This document shows, piece after piece, positions 1 to 6,387 of a stretch of 6,865 nt of DNA; positions within the stretch are counted from its first letter, which is position 1, and each line of letters starts with the position of its first letter. Both the position numbers and the translations under genes were made by a program. This DNA comes from Candidatus Egaibacter danicus (GTDB lineage Bacteria > Pseudomonadota > Gammaproteobacteria > Burkholderiales > Burkholderiaceae), in contig JAABRC010000105.1 of the NCBI GenBank assembly GCA_011391115.1, forward strand, positions 1-6,865. Reading direction: 5' to 3'. The notes beneath the pieces are model-generated. The model was given only the letters and a program-made list of their open reading frames with translations. It was not told the origin of the DNA and did not search any database.

Positions 1-20
1 AACTGAATTTGAGCACTTTC

Positions 21-50
21 TTGAAACCGGAGAAATCCGATCCTTAAAAT
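21..50 (+). promoter_or_regulatory. Possible sigma-70 promoter before def
   Basis: TTGAAA at 21-26 (5 of 6 matches to the -35 consensus) and TAAAAT at 45-50 (5 of 6 to the -10) are separated by 18 bases. The problem is placement: the -10 ends only 3 bases before the def ATG, so a normal start point would fall at or just inside the start codon. Either the message is nearly leaderless, the real promoter lies outside the window, or the match is chance in an AT-rich leader. There is no Shine-Dalgarno at the usual distance; the only GGAG (29-32) is about 21 bases before the ATG. Bases 1-53 hold no other recognisable feature. Confidence 0.3.
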
Positions 51-53
51 TTC

Positions 54-593
54 ATGACCATCCGTGACATCCTCAAAATGGGCGACTCGCGCCTGCTGCG
101 CGTCGCACAGCCGGTGAAGCTGTTCGACACCGATGAGCTGCATTTGCTGATCACTGACATGCTGGACACCATGCACGCGGCCAACGGTGCCGGACTGGCC
201 GCACCGCAAATAGGGGTTGATCTGCAACTGGTGATTTTTGGCACGGACGAGCGCAACCCGCGTTATCCGGATGCGCCGGTGGTACCCCGCACGGTGCTGA
301 TCAACCCGCTGATTACGCCTGTTGGTGATGTTGAGGAGGAGGACTGGGAGGGCTGCCTCTCGGTGCCGGGCCTGCGCGCCATAGTGCCACGCTGGGCGCA
401 CATCCGTTACACCGGATTTGATCAATATGGCGACCCCATTGACCGCTCCGTAGAGGGCTTTCACGCCCGGGTGGTACAGCACGAATGTGATCACCTGATG
501 GGCAAGCTTTATCCCATGCGGGTACGTGATTTCACAAAGTTCGGATTCACTGAAGTGCTGTTTCCGGGGCTGGATATGCCCCAGGACGACTGA
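54..593 (+). CDS. def: Peptide deformylase
   Basis: Cytoplasmic metalloenzyme that removes the formyl group from the N-terminal formyl-methionine of nascent proteins, the step before methionine aminopeptidase. All three family motifs are present in the 179 residues: GAGLAAPQ at 45-52, EGCLS at 99-103 and HECDH at 143-147. These supply metal ligands Cys101, His143 and His147 and catalytic Glu144, so the enzyme should be active. Length fits the family (about 165-180). The ATG at 54 is chosen because the opening [11 protein letters not shown] looks like the usual start of this Burkholderiales type, although no Shine-Dalgarno precedes it. The gene is not followed by fmt; it converges with glnD. 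In Burkholderiales the main def usually sits beside fmt, so this may be a second deformylase, but that is inference from context and from the N-terminal wording. Confidence 0.96.
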   Translation: MTIRDILKMGDSRLLRVAQPVKLFDTDELHLLITDMLDTMHAANGAGLAAPQIGVDLQLVIFGTDERNPRYPDAPVVPRTVLINPLITPVGDVEEEDWEGCLSVPGLRAIVPRWAHIRYTGFDQYGDPIDRSVEGFHARVVQHECDHLMGKLYPMRVRDFTKFGFTEVLFPGLDMPQDD

Positions 594-595
594 GT

Positions 596-3187
596 TCAGG
601 CCGCCAGGGCGGCGAGCAGCTCGGTCTCGATCTCGATCTGCATGCGGTTGTTCTGCAACTGCTGGCCATCAATCAGGAAGGTGTCGTCCACCCGCTCGCC
701 CAGCGTGGCGACTTTGGCCAGTTGCAGGTTCAGGTGGTGCCGGGCCAGTACGCAGGCAACGCTGTACAACAGGCCAACCCGGTCGCTGGCCGAAATGTTG
801 AGTAGCCAGCGCTGGGCTTTTTCGTCGGGCCGTAGCGTGACACGTGGTGCAATCGGAAAGCTTTTCACGCGACGCGAAACGCGGCTGCGGCGCGGGGGCA
901 TCAGCGGCCCCTGTTCCTGAATGGCACGGCTCAAACCATCCTCCAGCATACTGATCACTTCCCGGTACTCCTCGGGCGGGGCCGGGGTGGTGACCTGAAA
1001 AGTGTCCAGCGCATACCCGTTACTGGCTGTATGCACCCGGGCATCCTGAATGCTGAATTCAGCACGATCAAAGTAGCCGCAGATACGGGCAAACAGGTCA
1101 GCCTGATCCGGCGTGTAAACCACCACTTGCAGACCTTCACCCACGGGAGAGCGGCGCGCCCGCACGATGGACTGACCTGTTCCTACATGACGCGACAGCT
1201 GGCGGGTATGCCACGCAATCTCGGTGGCATCGTGACGCATGAAGTAACCCACATCCAGCGTGTCCCACAGCGGCTTGTGCGCCTCAAATGGCATGGCATA
1301 ACTGGCGATCAGGATCAGCGCCTCGCGCTTGATGGCTTCGACCTCGGCATCCGGGTCCGGCGCGCCGCCACCCAGGGCACGCAGGGTCAAGCGGTACAGG
1401 TTTTCCAGCAGCTTGCCCTTCCAGGCGTTCCACACCTTGGGCGAGGTACCACGAATGTCGGCCACGGTCAGCAGGTACAGGGCGGTGAGGCGGCGTTCAT
1501 TGCCCACCCTTTTGGCGAACGCCGTGATCACATCCGGATCGCTCAGGTCCGACTTTTGCGCAATGCGGCTCATCGACAGATGTTCGCGCACCAGGAACTC
1601 GATCATCTGGGCGTCCTCGCGCTCGATGCCGTGCTGTTTGCAAAAGCGCCGTACGTCGGCGGCGCCCAGGTCCGAATGGTCACCGCCGCGGCCTTTGGCG
1701 ATGTCGTGAAACAGTGCGGCCGCATACAACACCCAGGGCTTGTCCCAGCCGCCGGCCAGCTGCGAGCAAAACGGGTATTCGTGTGAGTGCTCCGCAATGA
1801 AGAAGCGGCGCACGTTGCGCAGCACCATCAGGATGTGCTGGTCCACCGTGTAGACATGGAACAGGTCATGCTGCATCTGTCCCACGATCTTGCGGAACAC
1901 CCAAAGGTAACGGCCCAGCACCGAGGTCTGGTTCATCAACCGCATGGCGTGGGTGATGCCCTCGTGCTGCATCAGGATGCTCTTGAACGTTTCACGGTTG
2001 ACCGGGTCGTTTCGGAACTTGCCATTCATCAGGCCACGGGCGTTGTACAGGGCGCGCAGCGTTCGCGCCGACAGACCCTTGGCACCCACCGTGGTCTGGT
2101 AGAGCAGAAAGGTTTCCAGAATGGCATGCGGATGACGCTGGTACAGGTCATCGGTGGCCACGTCAATCATGCCGGCCTTCTCGTTGAAGCGTTCGTTGAT
2201 GGGCCGCGGCTCATGCGTGCTGGGATTGAGCCGCTCTTCGATATTGAGCAGCAGGATCTGGTTGAGTTGCGTTACCGCCTTGGCCGTCCAGTAGTAACGA
2301 CGCATCAGCGCCTCGCTGGCACGTGCTGGCAATCCCTCACCATCGGCTGATTCCGACGAGTAGCCAAAGGTCTCGGCCACCGCCGTTTGCAGGTCAAACA
2401 CCAGCCGGTCCTCCCGGCGACCAGCGGTCAGGTGCAGGCGCGCGCGCACCAGGCGCAGCAAGGCCTCGTTGTGTTTGATCTGCTTGACTTCAAAGGGCGT
2501 AGCCAGGCCATTGCGAGCCAGTTCATCCCAATTCTTTGCCAGCCCCGCGGCCTTGGCCACCCACAAAATGACCTGCAGGTCCCGCAACCCGCCGGGAGAT
2601 TCCTTGCAGTTAGGCTCCAGTGAGTAGGGCGTGTTCTCGAACCGGTTGTGGCGTTGCTGCATCTCCAGCGTTTTGGCTACAAAAAAGGCCCGTGGATCGA
2701 TGGCTGCCTGGAACTGTTTGCGAAACCGGGCCATCAGCCGGGCGTCCCCCACAATCAGGCGCGACTCCAGCAGCGAAGTTTGAACGGTGACGTCTTTTTG
2801 GGCTTCGGCCAGGCAGTCCGAGATGGTGCGTACGCTGGAGCCGATCTCCAGGCCAGTGTCCCAGCAGCTGCCGATGAAGGCTTCGATGCGTGCCTTGAGT
2901 TCGGGATTGGTGTCGGGTGACTGGTCATCCGGCAACAACACCAGCACGTCCACGTCCGAATGCGGAAACAGTTCTGCTCGGCCAAATCCACCTACGGCCA
3001 GCAAGGCGAAAGGACTGGAACAGCCAGCTCGTTGCCACAGGGTTTGCAGGGTGGCATCGGCCAGTGCCGAAAGCCGGTGCAAGGCGGTGCTAACCCCCCG
3101 CGTTGACGCGCCACTGGCCCCAATCGTGGTCAGCAGGGCAGCCTTGGCGGCCCGATAGTCATCGCGCAGGGTCTGAAAATTCGACAT
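596..3187 (-). CDS. glnD: [Protein-PII] uridylyltransferase / uridylyl-removing enzyme
   Basis: Bifunctional nitrogen sensor: when glutamine is low it uridylylates PII proteins (GlnB/GlnK), and when glutamine is high it removes the UMP, which in turn controls glutamine synthetase and NtrB/NtrC. From the ATG the protein has 863 residues, normal for the family (E. coli about 890). Domain order is canonical: a nucleotidyltransferase domain with GGFGRAELFPHSDVD at about 66-80 (Asp78 and Asp80 as metal ligands); the KESPGGLRD segment near 195-203; an HD hydrolase domain with YTVDQH around 446-451, FHDIAKG at 493-499, DH at 503-504 and a late Asp at 577; and two C-terminal ACT domains at about 685-762 and 794-863 that sense glutamine. 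The start is ambiguous. A GTG at 3211, two bases after the map stop, would add 8 residues, but the ATG is preferred because a GGAG lies 10 bases upstream. It is likely co-transcribed with map. Confidence 0.97.
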   Translation of the reverse strand: MSNFQTLRDDYRAAKAALLTTIGASGASTRGVSTALHRLSALADATLQTLWQRAGCSSPFALLAVGGFGRAELFPHSDVDVLVLLPDDQSPDTNPELKARIEAFIGSCWDTGLEIGSSVRTISDCLAEAQKDVTVQTSLLESRLIVGDARLMARFRKQFQAAIDPRAFFVAKTLEMQQRHNRFENTPYSLEPNCKESPGGLRDLQVILWVAKAAGLAKNWDELARNGLATPFEVKQIKHNEALLRLVRARLHLTAGRREDRLVFDLQTAVAETFGYSSESADGEGLPARASEALMRRYYWTAKAVTQLNQILLLNIEERLNPSTHEPRPINERFNEKAGMIDVATDDLYQRHPHAILETFLLYQTTVGAKGLSARTLRALYNARGLMNGKFRNDPVNRETFKSILMQHEGITHAMRLMNQTSVLGRYLWVFRKIVGQMQHDLFHVYTVDQHILMVLRNVRRFFIAEHSHEYPFCSQLAGGWDKPWVLYAAALFHDIAKGRGGDHSDLGAADVRRFCKQHGIEREDAQMIEFLVREHLSMSRIAQKSDLSDPDVITAFAKRVGNERRLTALYLLTVADIRGTSPKVWNAWKGKLLENLYRLTLRALGGGAPDPDAEVEAIKREALILIASYAMPFEAHKPLWDTLDVGYFMRHDATEIAWHTRQLSRHVGTGQSIVRARRSPVGEGLQVVVYTPDQADLFARICGYFDRAEFSIQDARVHTASNGYALDTFQVTTPAPPEEYREVISMLEDGLSRAIQEQGPLMPPRRSRVSRRVKSFPIAPRVTLRPDEKAQRWLLNISASDRVGLLYSVACVLARHHLNLQLAKVATLGERVDDTFLIDGQQLQNNRMQIEIETELLAALAA
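600..613. terminator. GC-rich hairpin at def/glnD junction
   Basis: A perfect inverted repeat, GCCGC (600-604) and GCGGC (609-613) around a CAGG loop, lies 6 bases past the def stop and inside the last codons of glnD. A second stem, GGGGC (566-570) with GCCCC (578-582) and a 7-base loop, lies in the last codons of def. Neither is followed by a T tract on either strand, so they do not qualify as classic intrinsic terminators. The repetitive Ala codons of glnD could explain the first hairpin by chance. They are noted because no other terminator candidate exists between these converging genes. Confidence 0.2.
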
Positions 3188-3197
3188 GCTTGCCCGG

Positions 3198-3201
3198 CTC
3201 C
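3198..3201 (-). promoter_or_regulatory. Shine-Dalgarno favouring the glnD ATG
   Basis: On the minus strand GGAG stands 10 bases before the ATG at 3187. The alternative GTG at 3211 has no purine-rich site before it, since the sequence there is the end of map. The spacing of 10 is somewhat long, so the choice of start is a preference rather than proof. GTG initiation by coupling to the map stop (TGATCGTG) remains possible. Confidence 0.4.
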
Positions 3202-3213
3202 GGCCAGACACGA

Positions 3214-4062
3214 TCAGGCGCCAGCCGGAACTGCCCTTGCAGCAGACGACAGAAACGCCTCAACAAAAGCTGGCGTGGCCGGGCTGCCAGCCGACAGCGT
3301 CAATACCTCGAAGCCAGTTTCCGTGACCAGAACGGTGTGCTCCCATTGCGCTGAAAGGGAGTGATCCTTGGTCACAATGGTCCAGCTGTCTTTTTCCGGA
3401 CCTTCCTTGATGTCCTTGCGCCCGGCGTTGATCATGGGCTCAATGGTGAAGGTCATGCCCGGTTTCAGCTCTTCCAGCGTGCCGGGTTTGCCGTAGTGCA
3501 GCACTTGCGGCTCTTCATGAAACACGCGGCCAATGCCGTGGCCGCAGAATTCGCGCACTACGCTGAAGCCCTGGCTCTCGGCGAATTTCTGGATTTCCCA
3601 GCCAATGTCACCCAGGCGGATGCCTGGTTTGACCATCTTGATGCCGTGCCACATGGCGTCATAAGTGATGGCGCACAGGCGTCTGGCCGCAATGGAAGTG
3701 TCACCCACTATGAACATGCGACTGGTATCTCCGTGCCAGCCGTCCTTGATGACGGTGATGTCGATGTTGACGATATCGCCCTTCTTCAACTGCTTGTCAT
3801 TGGGAATGCCATGGCAAACCACGTGATTCACCGAGGTACAGATGGACTTGGGGTAGGGCGTATTCCCGCCACCGGTGTAATTCAAGGGGGCGGGAATGGT
3901 CCCTTGAACCTGCATCATGAAGTCATGGGCCAGCTTGTCCAGTTCATTGGTGGTCACACCCGCTTTTACATGGGGCGTGAGGAAATCCAGCACTTCTGAA
4001 GCCAGCTTGCCAGCCACGCGCATGCCCTGCACGCCTTCTGCATCTTTGTAGGTAATCGTCAT
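3214..4062 (-). CDS. map: Methionine aminopeptidase, type I
   Basis: Removes the initiator methionine from new proteins after deformylation, acting in the cytoplasm near the ribosome exit. The 282 residues keep the full dinuclear metal site of the pita-bread fold: Asp101 (NIDIT), Asp112 (GDTS), His175 (GHGIG), Glu208 (TIEP) and Glu241 (QWEHT), plus the substrate-side His84 (VCHGIP). The reading frame stays open 90 codons further upstream, but that part reads backward through the intergenic repeat and into ubiM and is not protein-like. The ATG at 4062, giving MTITYKDAEGV, is therefore the start. No Shine-Dalgarno is visible, and an extended -10 element ends 6 bases before the ATG, so the message may be leaderless. 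The C-terminal tail after VLTL is roughly a dozen residues longer than in E. coli Map (264 residues), Ala-rich and probably flexible. glnD follows directly, a pairing also found in E. coli. Confidence 0.97.
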   Translation of the reverse strand: MTITYKDAEGVQGMRVAGKLASEVLDFLTPHVKAGVTTNELDKLAHDFMMQVQGTIPAPLNYTGGGNTPYPKSICTSVNHVVCHGIPNDKQLKKGDIVNIDITVIKDGWHGDTSRMFIVGDTSIAARRLCAITYDAMWHGIKMVKPGIRLGDIGWEIQKFAESQGFSVVREFCGHGIGRVFHEEPQVLHYGKPGTLEELKPGMTFTIEPMINAGRKDIKEGPEKDSWTIVTKDHSLSAQWEHTVLVTETGFEVLTLSAGSPATPAFVEAFLSSAARAVPAGA

Positions 4063-4068
4063 GTGCCG

Positions 4069-4077
4069 ATTATCCCA
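4069..4077 (-). promoter_or_regulatory. Extended -10 promoter element for map
   Basis: On the minus strand the sequence TGGGATAAT carries a TGn extension and a GATAAT hexamer (5 of 6 matches to TATAAT). The hexamer ends at 4069 and exactly 6 bases separate it from the A of the map ATG at 4062, which is the usual distance to a transcription start. The upstream -35 region is poor (AAAACA at 18-base spacing, 3 of 6), as is common for extended -10 promoters. Transcription from here would yield a leaderless or nearly leaderless map-glnD message. This is inferred from sequence only. Confidence 0.4.
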
Positions 4078-4119
4078 GAGGCTGGACCCGCGTGTTTTTA
4101 TGCGGTAAAAAGGGGTCTG

Positions 4120-4160
4120 GCTATTGAGCAGTATGCGCAAGTAGCTATGAAAATAATAGC
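4120..4160. repeat. Short interspersed intergenic repeat (Comamonadaceae-type)
   Basis: This AT-rich island lies between ubiM and map. On the minus strand it begins with GCTATTATTTTCATAGC, continues through TACTTGCGC and closes with AATAGC. It has internal structure: GCTAT (4144-4148) pairs with ATAGC (4156-4160) around a 7-base loop, GCTATT (4120-4125) pairs with AATAGC (4155-4160), and TAGCTA (4142-4147) is a palindrome. I recall very similar intergenic sequences (ATAGCTGCTTGCGC-like cores) occurring in many copies in Comamonadaceae genomes. Only one copy is in this window, so repetitiveness is recalled, not shown. The boundaries are approximate. The weak stem is not followed directly by a T run, so it is a poor terminator for ubiM. 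Confidence 0.55.
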
Positions 4161-4169
4161 AAATCCGGA

Positions 4170-5390
4170 TCAATGCGATCCTGTGAGGGATGCCGCTATG
4201 GCACGCTTGAAGGGGGTAAAACGTTCGCCCGCGCGCAGCGCCAGATCCCGCAGTCCACGGGCAGGCGGCGCTTCGCTGGTATACAGCCGCGTGATGAGCT
4301 GGGTGGCCAGGTAAACGGGCCGTGTGGCCCACCGGTGGGTTCGCTCGAAACGGGCGAGTAGGGCGGTCGACGCGATGTCCTGACCAGCAGCCTGCGCCGC
4401 CAGGATGCCGCGGGCCAGGGCATCGATGCCCCGCAGACCAAAATTGAAGCCGTGGGCTGTCACCGGGTGCATGCCGACTGCGGCATCCCCTACACAGGCA
4501 AAACGCTGGCCCACAAGGCGGCGTGGGTAGACAGCGACCAGCGGGTAGGCATGGCGTGTGCTGACCAGCGTCATGGTTCCCAAGCGTCCGGCAAAACGGT
4601 GCGTCATGTCGCTGCCAAAAGCTGCGGGATCTTCGGCCAGGATCGGTTCCATGGCGTGACTGGGCAGCGTCAGCACCACCGACGAGCGGTGCGCGCCGGT
4701 GACCGGGTCATCATTCATCGGCAGCAGGGCCAGCGTCTGGCCATAGTCAAACCACTCCCAGGCAGTGTGGTGGTGTGGCTCGTCGTGCGTCATCACGCAC
4801 ACCAGCATGCTGCGGCCGAAGTCGTGCATGTCGGCCGCAATGCCCATGGCGCGGCGCGTGGTTGAAAAGCGGCTGTCGGCGGCGATCAGCAGTCTCGCCT
4901 GAAGCGCAGTGCCGCTGGCCAGACTCACGTGAGCGCCCTGTGCATCGGCGCGCACAGTGGCTACCTGTTCACCCGTGAGCAGGGTGATGTCGTTGTGGGT
5001 CTGCCGGGCTTGCTCCACGGCGTCAAAAGCGGCGCGTCGAATCAGGTGGTTGGAGACGAGCCACCCCAGTTCGCTGTGCGATCCCAGACCATGGCCAATG
5101 ATCATGGCGAACGGGGATGGGCCGTTGAGTACCCGCGCGTCACGCAGTGCCGACAGGGCATGCGGGTCATAAGCTTCAATGCGCTCCCATAGACCCATCT
5201 GGCGCATCCATGTCGCAGAATGCTGGGTGAGCGCAATCTCCCGACCGTCGAAAGCCGGTTGCGCGATGGCCGCCAGAGGGAGTTGTTCGACCAGAGCCGT
5301 TTGCAGCCCGTGCCCGGACAGTTCGCGCGCCAGGCAAAGGCCGGCAGGGCCAGCACCGGAAATGATGATGTCGTAGTTATTCTGGTTCAT
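4170..5390 (-). CDS. ubiM: UbiM-type FAD-dependent ubiquinone biosynthesis hydroxylase
   Basis: Flavoprotein monooxygenase of the UbiH/UbiF/Coq6 family, which uses FAD, NAD(P)H and oxygen to hydroxylate the ring of ubiquinone precursors at the membrane. The 406 residues show the N-terminal dinucleotide-binding GAGPAG at 12-17 ending in a Glu (VEQ, 34-36), the substrate-side AFDGREIAL at 47-54, the DG-type motif ADSRFSTTRR at 171-180, and the second FAD motif GDAAVGMHPVTAHGFNFGL at 301-319. The combination of DGREIAL with AHGFNFGL, in place of the GQGFNLGLRD of UbiH/UbiF, is what I associate with UbiM, a broad-range hydroxylase described in Neisseria and other proteobacteria. The exact ring position cannot be read from sequence. 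The start lies 9 bases after the hemerythrin gene stop and lacks a clear ribosome site, suggesting coupled translation. A less specific alternative is a general UbiH-family monooxygenase. Confidence 0.85.
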   Translation of the reverse strand: MNQNNYDIIISGAGPAGLCLARELSGHGLQTALVEQLPLAAIAQPAFDGREIALTQHSATWMRQMGLWERIEAYDPHALSALRDARVLNGPSPFAMIIGHGLGSHSELGWLVSNHLIRRAAFDAVEQARQTHNDITLLTGEQVATVRADAQGAHVSLASGTALQARLLIAADSRFSTTRRAMGIAADMHDFGRSMLVCVMTHDEPHHHTAWEWFDYGQTLALLPMNDDPVTGAHRSSVVLTLPSHAMEPILAEDPAAFGSDMTHRFAGRLGTMTLVSTRHAYPLVAVYPRRLVGQRFACVGDAAVGMHPVTAHGFNFGLRGIDALARGILAAQAAGQDIASTALLARFERTHRWATRPVYLATQLITRLYTSEAPPARGLRDLALRAGERFTPFKRAIAASLTGSH

Positions 5391-5399
5391 GGTGGCGCA

Positions 5400-5963
5400 T
5401 CAGGTTTTGATCTTCACGCCCCGGCGGGCCATCATGTCCTCGCTCATGGCTTGCAGGGCACTGACTGACAGTCCCGCCTGGGCTGCGGGGTAGATCAGGC
5501 GCTCTTCGTCCTCAATGTGGCGGTTGTAGAGAGAAGCAAAATGGTCCAGCGCCTGGGTTTGTTCAGGTGTAAATGGCAACCACGCCGGTAGCGAAGACTC
5601 GGCCACGCCAGCGAGGACGATGCGGGCGGCTGACCAGGCTGTTTCCATCTGGCGATGGTCGTTCATCAGTCGATCCACTACCTGCCGTATTTCCGGATTG
5701 CTCCCGGCCATCAACGGCGGGAATACATGCAGCTCTTCGTCCTGATGGTGGAGTGGGGCTGCCAGGTCAAAATAGCGCATTACGTCACGTGCAGCTTGTC
5801 GGGCAGATTCATCAGGGCCATGTTCAAGCAAATGCTGCTGCAGGCGCACCATAAGCGCCAGCGAGCGTTCCACGCGTTCATGGCACGCAGTCAGCATGTC
5901 AAACGGGGCCTCAAATCCGGCCGCGGGTGTATGGTGGCCGGGCAGTGCGACGGAATGCTTCAT
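5400..5963 (-). CDS. Hemerythrin HHE domain protein
   Basis: Soluble four-helix-bundle protein expected to bind a non-haem diiron centre; family members bind oxygen, sense redox state or help repair iron centres. The 187 residues carry the expected pattern: CHERVE (His28, Glu32), LHHQDEELHVFP (His72/73, Glu76/77, Pro82), NDHRQME (His103, Glu107) and NRHIEDEERLIYP (His149, Glu153/154, Pro159). One HHE domain fills nearly the whole protein; no signal peptide or membrane segment is seen. The open frame runs 59 codons further upstream, but that stretch overlaps the preceding gene and is not protein-like. The start is uncertain: the ATG at 5963 has no good ribosome site, and an in-frame GTG at 5981, just past the upstream stop, would add 6 residues. 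The gene sits between an unknown gene and ubiM with short gaps, so co-transcription is likely. Its partner and exact role are unknown. Confidence 0.88.
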   Translation of the reverse strand: MKHSVALPGHHTPAAGFEAPFDMLTACHERVERSLALMVRLQQHLLEHGPDESARQAARDVMRYFDLAAPLHHQDEELHVFPPLMAGSNPEIRQVVDRLMNDHRQMETAWSAARIVLAGVAESSLPAWLPFTPEQTQALDHFASLYNRHIEDEERLIYPAAQAGLSVSALQAMSEDMMARRGVKIKT

Positions 5964-5982
5964 GGAAGAACCGGCCAGCACA

Positions 5983-6387
5983 TCAGCCAAACTGCACAGG
6001 CTGTCCGTTCTGATCAAACGGAATGAAGTTGCCGTGCTCCCCCCGTTTGATAGCTTCAACCATACTCTGGAGCGGAGTTTCTGCCTCTTCGCTGGTGGGC
6101 GCCAGATTCGAGACACCCGACATGGCTGCTGCAAACACAATGCCCCATTGCTGGCCGAACTGGCGGGACTCCTGGACTAATTCCGCGAACGAGCCCAGTT
6201 CCTCTGGGCGCTTGTCCACACACATCAGCGGTACCAGCGCACCGCCCTGGCCCGCCCTGAATCGTTCACGTTGTTCCGTCGTGCTGTCATCGGGCAACTC
6301 AACGCCAGCAAACACAAATAACAGGCGTTGTGGCCGCGGCTGGCTCCGTGCTGCCTGCAGGAGATCATCAAAATTAGAAATAGTCAT
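5983..6387 (-). CDS. Conserved protein of unknown function
   Basis: A 134-residue, apparently soluble protein without signal peptide, membrane helix or catalytic motif that I can identify. Visible pieces are a hydrophobic strand-like LLFVFAGVELP (22-32), a glycine-containing GQGGALVPLMCVDK (46-59), a second core strand WGIVFAAAMSG (81-91), and a C-terminal FIPFDQNGQPVQF (121-133). The alternation suggests a small alpha/beta fold. I recall close relatives in Burkholderiales carrying the label ribonucleotide reductase subunit alpha, but the protein is several times too short for that enzyme and shows none of its hallmarks, so the label should not be transferred. The start codon overlaps the nitroreductase stop (ATGA, 6387-6384), implying translational coupling and co-expression with that flavoprotein. 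It could be an accessory or chaperone-like partner, but this is speculation. Confidence 0.85.
   Translation of the reverse strand: MTISNFDDLLQAARSQPRPQRLLFVFAGVELPDDSTTEQRERFRAGQGGALVPLMCVDKRPEELGSFAELVQESRQFGQQWGIVFAAAMSGVSNLAPTSEEAETPLQSMVEAIKRGEHGNFIPFDQNGQPVQFG

Noticed and set aside
621..640. Tandem TCTCGA repeat near the glnD 3' end
   Set aside because: Only two units, explained by alternating Ile-Glu codons in the last ACT domain.
1031..2920. Long plus-strand open frames opposite glnD (pieces of 251, 187, 78 and 90 residues, all in one frame)
   Set aside because: They are the complement-frame shadow of a GC-rich gene. The pieces share one frame because stops are rare there, and the translations show no domain or sensible start signals.
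3361..3999. 212-residue plus-strand frame opposite map
   Set aside because: Shadow of map; composition is what complementing the map codons gives, with no recognisable motif.
4111..4160. Intrinsic terminator for ubiM
   Set aside because: The stems are AT-rich and short, and the CCTTTTT run on the minus strand does not directly follow a GC-rich hairpin.
4063..4332. 90-codon N-terminal extension of map
   Set aside because: It reads through the intergenic repeat and antiparallel-unrelated frame of ubiM, is not protein-like, and conserved Map sequence begins at the ATG at 4062.
4452..4865. 137-residue plus-strand frame opposite ubiM
   Set aside because: Shadow of ubiM, whose own frame is fully supported by FAD motifs.
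5964..6140. 59-codon N-terminal extension of the hemerythrin gene
   Set aside because: It lies in another frame of the well-supported 134-residue gene and shows no hemerythrin similarity; the domain starts after 5963.
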